Shown: positions 34,760-44,810 of the stretch, in pieces | How the letters are laid out: every line of letters starts with the position of its first letter | Position numbering within the stretch: the stretch's first letter is position 1 | Assembly: GCA_029531795.1 (NCBI GenBank) | Contig: JAPEIS010000008.1 | Span: 1,674,001 to 1,738,000 of the forward strand | Length of the DNA stretch: 64,000 bases | Direction: 5' to 3' | DNA from: Sclerotinia nivalis | Lineage: Eukaryota; Ascomycota; Leotiomycetes; Helotiales; Sclerotiniaceae | Notes under the pieces: generated by a model | The model's database searches: none | The model's input: only the letters and a program-made list of their open reading frames with translations | What the model was told of the DNA's origin: nothing | Position numbers and translations under genes: made by a program

Positions 34760-36519
34760 ATGCTTCGCAGTTTATTAGTGCCCAGAGCGGCCGTAAGGTC
34801 TGCCTTCAGACAACAATCCTCGTAAGTTCAACTGCCAGACTTCAATTCCTGTTGAAAGTTTTCTGTACTAACTTTTTTTCTCTTAATCAGCCTTCCTAAG
34901 ATAGTCGCCCCTTCAGGAATTGCAAACCTATCGCGACGAGGATATGCCACTGAAGCTGGTCAGTAGATTCGACCAATTCCATGAGGTGGAGACAACTGAC
35001 ATGTAGAAGATGAGCAGGATTTGGTCATCATCGGAGGTGGTGTTGCTGGATATGTTGCCGCTATCAAAGCTGGTCAAGAGGGCATGAAAGTACGGTTTGC
35101 TTGGCAAGAGGGGTTTTTGCTGCAGCGTCTTAACATTTTTTGCAGGTAACATGTATAGAAAAGCGCGGGACTCTCGGAGGAACATGTTTGAACGTCGGCT
35201 GTATTCCCTCGAAAGCTCTACTCAACAATTCGCATCTTTACCACCAAATTTTACATGACACCAAAGCTCGAGGTATTGAAGTCGGAGATGTCAAACTCAA
35301 CTTGGAACAAATGATGAAATCGAAAGACACTGCGGTCGCTGGACTTACAAAGGGTGTTGAATTTTTGTTCAAGAAGAACAATGTGAAATACGTCAAGGGT
35401 ACTGCTACATTTACTGGCGAGCATGAAGTCAAGGTCAACCTTTCCGAGGGTGGAGAGGAGACTATTGTCGGAAAGAACATTCTCATCGCTACTGGTAGTG
35501 AAGCTACGCCATTCCCAGGACTCGAGGTTGACGAGAAGAGAATTATTACCAGCACCGGAGCTATTGCGCTAGAGAAGGTACCTGAGAGCATGGTTGTTAT
35601 TGGTGGAGGTATCATCGGTCTTGAGATGAGCTCTGTCTGGTCAAGACTTGGTACTAAGGTTACAGTTGTTGAGTTCTTACCTCAAATTGGTGGACCTGGA
35701 ATGGATGCCGAGATCGCAAAATCATCGCAAAAGATCCTTAAGAAGCAAGGTATTGACTTCAAGCTGAACACTAAGGTCATGGGCGGTGATGTTAGTGGTG
35801 AGAAGGTCAAGCTTAGCCTTGAGGCTGCAAAGGGCGGCAAGGAAGAGACCGTAAGCTAAGCCTATTGAACACCGCATGTACACCACTAACAGTTTGTATA
35901 GCTTGACGCCGACGTCGTACTTGTTGCCATTGGACGGAGACCATACACAGCAGGTCTTGGATTAGAGAACATCGGTCTGGAGACCGATGACAAGGGAAGA
36001 TTAGTCATTGACTCGGAATACCGAACCAAGCTGCCACACATCCGAGTTGTAGGTGACTGCACCTTCGGACCTATGCTTGCCCACAAGGCCGAGGAAGAGG
36101 CTGTTGCAGTTGTTGAGTACATCAAGAAGGGATATGGCCACGTCAACTATGCTGCAATTCCATCTGTTATGTACACACATCCCGAAGTCGCATGGGTCGG
36201 ACAGAACGAACAGGAGCTCAAAGCTGCTGGCACCAAGTACAAGATCGGAACATTCCCATTTTCGGCAAACTCAAGAGCGAAGACCAACTTGGACACTGAA
36301 GGTATGGTAAAGATGCTTGCTGATGCTGAGACCGATAGAATCCTTGGTGTTCACATCATCGGACCAAATGCCGGAGAGATGATTGCGGAAGCTACATTGG
36401 CTATCGAATATGGCGCATCAAGTGAGGATATTGGACGCACGTGTCATGCACACCCGACATTGGCGGAAGCATTTAAGGAGGCTGCTATGGCTACCTATGG
36501 CAAGGCTGTTCATTACTAG
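34760..36519 (+). CDS. LPD1: Dihydrolipoamide dehydrogenase (E3), mitochondrial
   Basis: Exons are 34760-34821, 34891-34958, 35007-35089, 35146-35850 and 35902-36519 (511 aa). E3 reoxidises dihydrolipoamide in pyruvate and 2-oxoglutarate dehydrogenases and the glycine cleavage system in the mitochondrial matrix. Residues 1-40 form an Arg-rich presequence. The FAD site is [15 protein letters not shown]; the redox disulfide is C85/C90 in [13 protein letters not shown]. The NAD site is [18 protein letters not shown], the second FAD contact [16 protein letters not shown], and the catalytic His-Glu pair lies in [13 protein letters not shown] near the C-terminus. All introns are GT-AG, about 48-69 nt. 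Confidence 0.97.
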
Positions 36520-36776
36520 AAGCATGCTAGAAATTGTGGGGGCGTGATTTGTTAATGAATGGTGCGAGCATAAGCATGAGCATGAGACTGAATTTGTGAT
36601 TCGTGTAAGATATGGTTACATAAAGCATGTGCAGCACTCGTCGATAACCTATGAAACCTAGATTTTTCTGATCATTCTTGATTAACTCCTTTCCTGTAAC
36701 CCGTGATTCTCCTGGCTTCCATTACGAACTCTAAGAAAATGAATGTTGATGATAATAGCGAAACAAAGCCGAAATC

Positions 36777-37517
36777 CTACACCCGATATCCAATCCCGAG
36801 CCGGTTGTTCTGCAAGCCATATCTTCCACCATGATGCCTTGTATCTCTCATATCTCTTACTCCGCCAATCCCGCTAAGAGCACCAAGACTTCCAAGACTG
36901 CCTATACTGCTCAGCCCACCCAAACCACCTAGAGCGCCTAGACACGAACCAGAACCAAGTAAACCGACATCTCTACAAGGACTTCGTCCGAGTCTACTGG
37001 GAGATACATGTGTATATCTTCCCGCATTGAGTCTGCCATCGTTTAGTCAGCCACGTCATAAAGCTGGATTGTATCGTCAGGTGAAAAGTTGAACTTACAG
37101 TTGTTGAGAAACGGGCTCTATGTTTATATTTGAATATCTCCCATCACCTCTGGAATAGGCTATTGGAGTAAAGGTGGAGGGATTTGAGCTGCTTTCGCAA
37201 TGCGGACATTCGCACACGGTGTAGTACATATCTTGGATTTGCGATTGGGGATGAGATTGGGATTGCAGGGCATAGCATTGTGCTTCGATGCAAGTACGGC
37301 AGTAGTGTGCACCGGTGCGTGGATCATCTTCGCAGGATTGGCAGTCATTGTAGATGTGAGTAGAGTTGTAGGAAGGATGGGTGCGTGGGATGATTAGCGA
37401 ATGTGCGAGGGTTGTTTGGGGTCGGTGCGGTGATTGTAGGTAGATTGGGTCGGCGTAGGGGTCTACTTGGCGGAAGACGTTGGGGTTGTATTTGCGGAGG
37501 CAGGTGGTGAGATTCAT
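36777..37517 (-). CDS. Unknown Cys-rich protein with Gly/Leu repeat tail
   Basis: Exons are 37517-37099 and 37032-36777 (224 aa), with donor GTAAGT and acceptor GGCAG. The middle third has closely spaced Cys pairs (CQSC, CRTCIEAQC, CECPHC) that could bind zinc. The C-terminal third is a low-complexity Gly/Leu/Ser run (LGALGGLGGLSSIGSLGSLG) followed by a basic GRYGLQNNRLGIGYR end. No signal peptide or known domain is visible. The splice restores a long frame that would otherwise stop, and the same-length intron style supports a real gene, but I do not recognise the family. It is convergent with LPD1, 257 bp stop to stop. Confidence 0.65.
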
Positions 37518-39141
37518 TTTGGGTGGTTGGAGCAGAGGAATTCTGTTTTAGGGACTTGGGTTTCGAAGGGTGAAGGGTTGTAAAGCTGTAAGAATGTTTC
37601 TTGACTGTTTCTGAGTATGAGATGGACATTCGACGAATGTTTTATACTTGGGGGATGTGAGATACCCTCTCGCTGTGAAACGAGGATTTCGCCCTGGAGA
37701 ATGAGGCTTACATCCCCGTGCAACCGGGAATATTAGGAGATAACAACGAAGAAAGTCCCATATTGTAATCTATGCTGTGTTTGCAATTGTTCTCTCTGAG
37801 CAGGAGGAGATTTCTGATAGGTACACTTAAAGTTACGCAGAAGTTAAGGATTCAAGCAAACACACTTTGTCCTTCTCACGGTATGCAATGTCACTCATGA
37901 ATAAAAAAGCGATTGGCCTTCCGGAAGGCAGTGATTGCTGGAGTTGACTTAAAGGAGAGCATAAAGAAGTAGATCGTGACGGTCTCAAGCTCAATGGGAC
38001 ATGGGAAAGGCATCTAACCGCCTTGGAATGCGAGACTTCACCTCGGTGTGCGAATGCGGAAAAAGAGCAGAACCCTAACCCACAATCCCGAGGGGCAGTG
38101 TTTTGGACTAGATATCACTAAGATGATCATAGCGACTGCTGCATGTTTCTACCTAAGCAGTAGATAAAACATATATCCAAAAGAGACATTACACCCGGAA
38201 TGTGACAATATCGACATGTAAATGGTACTAGCTGATACACTAGACTACAGCTGAAATATATACTATTTCTAGAAACTTCTGTAAATCATTCGATGTAGCA
38301 TGAGGGTATTCGACCCACCACAACAGGTCACAATGAAGACTTCCTCAGTGTTACCAAAGATCAAGTCACACTGCAAGCAGAAGAGAATCCAATAGAAAAA
38401 GAAACTCCATAAGAGATCGACCCATTATCGCATATGAGGCATCTGCGATGGACTTTCAACAAAAACGGAGTTTGCATTATAGGCCATCACCGTCAACGCC
38501 GAGCGATATTGCCGACACTTGTTCGACGGTGAGCTTTCCGTGATTTGGTTCTCACTCATGCTGCAATCAGGAATGATGGATGGAGATGATAACATTGTTT
38601 GCATCAGCTCCCAGTTATCTGCGCTTTCAAATGATCATAATCATCAGGCAGCGTCTTTTTCCTGAGGCGGAATTTGTTCTGGGCTCTTGAAATTATATTC
38701 ATCGAAATTACCGTGAAATGAAGTGAGTCTACAAAGTGCTAGAATGAATTTTTACATAGATGATTGTAATTGATAACTTATTAATATCGATGTCGAACTT
38801 CATCAGTTGCAACTTTGAGACGCTTGATACGAAACGGTACTGAGCAATGACCTTTTTGACCCCGTAAAATCAAAAATCAAGGGATTGAGAATCCGAGCCC
38901 CGCTACTGGCTCAAGGGACTGCACCACTAGTGACACCGCAAGTTCCTAACGATCACTAGTGATCCTAGGTACGTGCTAGACTTGGTACAATTAACTTTCT
39001 TCAAAATATAACCAAAATCATCGAATGATTCTATCACGCAACCTCTTTTTGAGCATCAATTGATTGCTTTTACTGTCGTTACAGTTTCTCTAGCATCGTG
39101 CTGTTTCTTCTCATCCACCATAAGAAAGAAATCGTTCTCCA
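37518..39141. other. Intergenic region upstream of desaturase
   Basis: This is 1.6 kb between divergent genes. It contains two perfect 14-bp palindromes (GCCTTCCGGAAGGC at 37916-37929 and GATCACTAGTGATC at 38951-38964), the second about 180 bp upstream of the desaturase ATG. No coding frame or RNA gene was recognised. Confidence 0.5.
38951..38964. promoter_or_regulatory. Perfect palindrome in the desaturase promoter
   Basis: GATCACTAGTGATC is a perfect dyad about 180 bp upstream of the start codon, and CACTAGTG also occurs about 30 bp to its left. Such symmetry fits a dimeric regulator site; no regulator is known to me. Confidence 0.35.
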
Positions 39142-40892
39142 ATGTCTTCCTTGAAGGCCATGGCAGCCGCCTCCAAGGAGAAGGTTATATCTCGCAGACA
39201 AATCGAAGGTCTCATCGCAGATGGCAGGTCTATCGTTATTGTTGACCAGGCCGTACTCAAAGTAGATGCATGGATGAAATACCATCCTGGCGGAGACAAG
39301 GCTATTAAGCATATGATAGGCAGAGATGCAACAGATGAAGTAAATGCGTGCGTAAAGTATCTGTTCCACACTTGCACATTCTTCCAGACTAACAAGCCCT
39401 TTATAGGCTTCACTCGGCAGAAACGAGAGCGCTCATGGGAAGATATCAAATTGGTAGAGTGGAGGGTCGTTGGAAGAATTTTGTCCCCCCGATACAATAC
39501 GGAAAGTTTCGGAGCTATGTTGAAGGCATGTCAGACGATTCCGAAGAAGATAATAATACTTTCGATGAGAGAACGAGCTCTGATAGCTCAAGACTTCCTT
39601 CACCTACATTCGATGAGGATTGCCCAGACGTACGCAGAAGAGGGCTGGCTAAAGACGACCGCCCCGTGTCCTCCGCCTCTTCCATATCCTCTGCCCCTGA
39701 CCTGGACGATGGCATGTCCCACTTCGATGCTTTGACTCGAGAACAAATTGATTTAGATCATGCCAAATATCCTTCCCTTGATCCAGATACGCAAGAAGAG
39801 ATCGTTCAAAAGTACCGATTATTGGATGAACGGATGCGCGCGGAAGGCCTGTATGACTGTAATTACACTGCATACGCCATTGAATGCTGCCGTTATACTT
39901 TCTTTGCCTCTATGGCAGTTATTTTCTTTAAGTGGGGCTGGTATGGGACAAGTGGGTTGTTCCTGGGTTGTCTATGGCATCAATTAGTGTTCACAGTGCA
40001 TGATGCGGGCCACATGGGTATCACCCATAACTTTACGATTGACTCTCTCATCGGTATTGGACTTGCAGACTTTGTTGGCGGTCTTTCACTTGGATGGTGG
40101 AAACGCAATCATAATGTCCATCACATTGTGACAAATTCACCCGAGCATGATCCAGATATTCAACACATTCCCTTTTTCGCTGTCACACACAGATTATTGG
40201 ACTCTCTGACCTCGACCTTCTATGAAAAGTGCTTGAAGTATGACGCATTCGCGCAATATCTGCTTCCGTACCAATCATACTATTATTATGTAATACTATG
40301 CTTTGGCCGATTCAATCTCTACCGCCTATCCTGGGAATATCTTCTTCGAGGCCTTGGGCCAAAGAGAGGTCCTGCATGGTGGCAAAGATGGCTGGAAATT
40401 ACTGGTCAGATTTTCTTCTGGGCATGGTTTGGCTATGGAGTAGTCTACAAAAGTATTCCGACAAATGGTGCCAGAGTTGCCTTTGTCTTGATCAGTCATG
40501 TGGTTACTATGCCTGTTCATGCCCAGATAACTCTTTCACATTTCTCTATGAGCACTTCAGAGCTTGGGCCACATGAGTCTTTCCCACAGAAGATGCTCCG
40601 CACGACCATGGACATCGATTGCCCACAGTGGCTAGACTTCTTTCATGGAGGACTTCAATTTCAAGCTATCCATCACCTTTTCCCTAGAATGCCTAGACAC
40701 AATCTTCGCCGTGCTCAGAAGCTTGTGTTAGAATTCTGCAATGACGTGGGCATCCCCTACGCGCTCTACGGATTCGTGGATGGCAATAAAGATGTCATTG
40801 GTCGGCTGGAAGAAGTTGGTAGGCAAGCTGCGATCCTTGCTAAATGCCAAAAGAGTATAGTAGAAAAGGGCGATATTCTCCATGGGCACTAG
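39142..40892 (+). CDS. Delta-8 sphingolipid desaturase with fused cytochrome b5
   Basis: Exons are 39142-39347 and 39407-40892 (563 aa). It introduces the delta-8 double bond in the long-chain base of fungal glucosylceramides, in the ER membrane. The cytochrome b5 domain is at about residues 15-90, with haem ligand H48 in KYHPGGDKA. An acidic, Ser-rich linker at about 110-170 is probably disordered. The desaturase has three histidine boxes: HDAGH at 267-271, HNVHH at about 304, and QAIHH at 488-492 with the Gln typical of front-end desaturases, plus several membrane spans. The intron joins EVNA-LHSAE with donor GTGCGT and a GACTAAC branch site. Sphingolipid rather than fatty-acid specificity is inferred from family resemblance. 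Confidence 0.9.
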
Positions 40893-41802
40893 ATGCATCC
40901 CAAGGTAATTGCAATAGAGATTTTTTTTACCTGCAACGTATGGCTCGTTTGATCACAAGGAGCGGTGAATCACAATCTTAACACTGCTTTTTTCCATGCA
41001 TTGATATATTGCCTGGGACTGTATGATCCCGTTCCTCGATTCCCTAGCCAGTATTATCTAACGTTTCGCGAGAGACCCTGCATACTGCAAGCGATTGCAG
41101 ATGTCCATCCCATTGCATTAAAGTCTTTCAAGATATGATTGTCCCCAGAACATCTGTATCAGCCCATCGTTTTGTGATCACTTATCGTCATGTCTCTTTT
41201 CGGACACTCGGTCCGAATTCTTACAGAATATGCAGTGTGGCAATCGACTCGGGACCACTAGAATTTCTTCCAGGATGCGGAGAAGGGCTTGAGTGTGCAG
41301 ACGGAAACGAGCCCGACATGATGGGCTTGGAACCTAAACCCATGTCTAGTGAGTGCCCCTTGCTACCATTCAGCGGAAATCAAGAAGCCGTGGAGCCACT
41401 TTCTGCACACGCACCAGCCCAAGTGATGTATGACAAGTACATTTTGTAAGAGGAAGCGAACGAATGGGATTGCCATAGGAATATGATACAGCATCAGGCT
41501 CGCGCAAAACTTGCCAGTTGCGGCATTTATGTGTTTTAAGGCTGCAAAAAAGTAGACAGGAAAGCAAACGCGGAGTCCCAGGTCATGCTGTGTTGGGCTT
41601 CGAAATTCACACACGGCTCCTAACACTCATTCTACAGGAATCTATTTACAATATCAAGCAAAACCTACATATATCCTCAACACACCATCGCATCAATGGA
41701 TCTAGGTCTCTCAATCTTTCGAACCTACACTACCCATACTGTACCAGAACGTCGAATCCACTCGCCATCGACCGTAGATCATCAAAATCCATTACCTCCA
41801 AG
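40893..41802. other. Intergenic, tandem orientation
   Basis: This is 910 bp. It contains a 104-codon plus frame at 41135-41449 with no family resemblance and no coding-like composition, which I did not call. The right part is the leader of the small SMP-like gene. Confidence 0.45.
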
Positions 41803-42169
41803 ATGGGTAATCGTCTCATGACACCCGAGGCTGCTCGACGTATTGCAAAGTCACACCCTGGGGTAAGTTTGCTGGGGGTTGACTAAGCTGCAACTAAAAT
41901 ACTAAGCATTTGTTAAGTCAGGATTCGCGAGAAGATCTGCTCGAGCGGGTCATAGCAACAGCCAACGCGACGCTCAGTCTCAGGCTGCACGAGATAGGGA
42001 GTTGCAAGATCAGGATCAGGAGCGTGGTGCATCGACTGATCATGAAAATACTCAGACAGATAAGACCTCTCCACGCAATGGACAAGAGCAGGGCGCTGAA
42101 GGTGTACAGTGTCTCCACTGCACCTCAGAAACCCTCTGTGCTCGTCATGCAAACAAGTGGGGCTGGTAG
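41803..42169 (+). CDS. Small SMP-like hydrophilic protein
   Basis: The model is exon 41803-41862 plus exon 41918-42169 (103 aa). Exon 1 reads MTPEAARRIAKSHPG and exon 2 continues SGFARRSARAGHSNSQRD. This pairing of a TPEAA-R-I block with an FA-R-S-A block resembles the small seed-maturation-protein-like (SMP) proteins common in fungi. The middle is Gln/Asp/Arg-rich and disordered, and the end has CLHCTSETLC, possibly metal binding. The intron is 55 nt with donor GTAAGT and an unusual AAG acceptor just after a TACTAAG branch-like site; the next CAG acceptor would give a different, less protein-like frame. Function unknown. Confidence 0.5.
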
Positions 42170-44810
42170 GGGGCGAGTGCTGAATATTGAATGTTGCCTG
42201 ATGATTTCAAGGGGAGTTTAAATGCCTCGGATTGGATTGTTTGGTCATAGTGTTATGATTTTTCCTCTTCCTTCGAGGGATTTTCCTCGTCTTGGAACAC
42301 GTATTCTCTTTGGGCTTTCATATTCGTTACTAAATGGACAATCGGGTATGAAATATGGGAATTGGAACCTCAATACCTATGCTTGGGCAGCTCAGCTGAT
42401 GTAATCCCGCAACGTTGGACATATTGGAAGTAGCAAAGGCAAACAACACAACCGGACCCCTCCACTTTAGCACTTGCTGCAATGCTTGTGATGATTATAC
42501 ATGCATAGTATACAATGAGCCAACATGATACTATATTAAGGTCTATGGCGCATTTTATTTTAAAGATAAATGTTACTCAAATTTCTCTAATTCGTTACAA
42601 CATTGGATAAACTGGGGAATCTAGCATTGAAGGCTCCGATAAAGTTGTCATCATCTGTGTAAAAGGTGACCTATAGATTATCCTCGAGTAGTGACATTTT
42701 ATTACCTGCTTTCAATTGAGACTATGGATAAGTCAAAAACAGAAACTTTAACGAAACATAAAACTCTACTAATAATCTTGTTGGAAGTTGCTGAGTCAGC
42801 ATCCTGTTCGCCGTATAACCTCATATATAAGCTTTCCATAGAACCTACACTACAATAAGAACTACACACACTTGCAACTCTACATTTCGTATTCCAACAA
42901 ATCTAATGATGAAATGGTATAAAATGGTAATATTATCGACCACCTCGGAGGGCGAAGACTCAACACCTATACGTGGTGCCCTCTACGAACCTCCAGCTCT
43001 CTATTGAAAGTCTGCAGAGCTAAGATTGAGTCATTTGATGGAATCGGGTATATTGGAAGAGAAAAAGAGGGTTTCCCGATTACGATATTCACGATGGAAA
43101 GGTTATTACGATTTTACAGCATCAATATCTTCGAAAGGATAAACGAACATCAATTCAAAATACGGATGATGGTTATAGAAGCCCTGATTAGATTCAACAT
43201 TTGCTATCGACTATTACCTCAATACGAAATATGATATACTTAGTAAATCCCTTCTATTCCAGAAGGGTCTTTTCGATACAGAATTTGTTACTGTTTTATT
43301 CACATTTTATACCTTTTTTCGACAATCGATTATCGAAAACATATTCATTTTAACACTACAATTATCACGAAATAAAGAATACCATCATCTATCAACTAAT
43401 ACTATACTTTGGGTATCGATACGATATTATATCTTTTCCTCGATTTTACGAAAATATTTTTTGTGTGTGTGTGGATAGGGTTAGAATTACATTTTATTAT
43501 CATTACATTTAAATAACCAATATTCCATTCGATGGTTTCGATTATTTATATTCAAACAAAGTTAGAGATTATTATACCTAGGAAGGCATACAAAGAAGCT
43601 AATGAATGAATTCGAATTGAAGAGAGTAATACTTTTTAATTGCTTTTCACTAGTATAAGAACCCTTTTGCTGTATTGGAGGTAATCTTGATGAAGATGAT
43701 TTTTGATCTTTATAGGAAGTGGGTGTCGGAATAACAGATTGGATCGAAGAAGAAGATTATATCAATAGGATGCTTTAATTAGCAAAGAATAGAGGGAAAG
43801 CGAGAAAGGAAAGGTCTTAGAAAATGAAGATATCGGGTTTTGTTCCCCAGTATTAGTTTTCACTTATTCTTAATCAACATTTCAAAAGTTGAAAAGAAAT
43901 CCAAATTATACAAATTATATACTAACTAGCATACAATTCCCTATAGCATCAATTAGGAGCTCATAGAGCCCCTAGCCGTCCTAGATAGTCTTAGACTCAG
44001 TGTGGACGTTAAATCAATTAATCAATCAATCAATCGACCACCTCGAGAGGTTGTTCTTCCTGATAAATTGATCACGTGGAAGCTCTGGCCATTTACCCAT
44101 TGTGCTTCGGGCCGTTTTGACTGGTTCGAATTGCTTATTAATCTTAACCTTACATAATCTAATAACAAACCAGGGGAAACAAACAATTCAATGAGTCTAC
44201 TCTACTATAACTAGTAGGTAGTAGGTAAGTTTTGATTGAACCATTGTGTATATAGGTATATCTCTTCCCTTTCCAAATCTGTGGTCGAACTTCATTATCA
44301 TTATCATTATTAAAAAAGAAATGATTGATTGCAGGTATAATAAATTATCATTTGTTCTCATAAAAAAGCACGCATTTTGATTGGGTAGACCCTTCTCTTA
44401 CTATTGAAGATCACGGATCCTCGTCATCAAGCTTTCCTGCCTCGTCTTGCAACTTTAGATCCACAACCACAGCCTCAAGCAAACAACGAATTTCTTCACA
44501 CCGCAAAACAAAAACTCTTGCAATACAATCAAATATACACTCTCCCACTCACTCATAATTGAGAGTAGAATACCTGACCGCCTTGAAATAATTCAATTTA
44601 TTGGTTCCATTTCTTTTGTGAATAAAGACTCTCACGGTCCACCATTCACTCATGTGATCTCCCCATTCCAACTAGCTATCCACCTACCTATCCACTTTCT
44701 TCGCCATTTATACTTTGCTTTGCGATATGAGAAGGAAAGATTGAGAGGAGTGTCATCTGAGTAGAGTATTCTCAGGTAACATGAACTTTTGGCTGCATCA
44801 GTAACTCAAG
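42170..44810. other. AT-rich gene-free region
   Basis: This is 2.6 kb with no convincing coding frame. The part 42900-44350 is notably AT-rich with short repeats: GT dinucleotides at about 43463-43472, ATCA tetramers at about 44015-44034, GTAG units at about 44214-44226 and CATTAT units at about 44292-44310. The final 300 bp is C/T-rich leader of VAC14. No RNA gene was recognised. Confidence 0.5.

Noticed and set aside
38890..38935. Possible tRNA-like T-arm on the minus strand
   Set aside because: The GGGGCTCGGATTC string lacks the conserved TTCGA of a B box and no acceptor or anticodon stem pairs around it.
41135..41449. 104-codon plus-strand frame
   Set aside because: No recognisable family and it lies in the spacer between the desaturase and the SMP-like gene; insufficient support.
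41910..42221. Alternative plus frame over exon 2 of the SMP-like gene
   Set aside because: Its composition (many Ile, Leu and Met mixed with Arg) is less protein-like than the FARRSARAG frame, and it breaks the SMP-like motif pairing.
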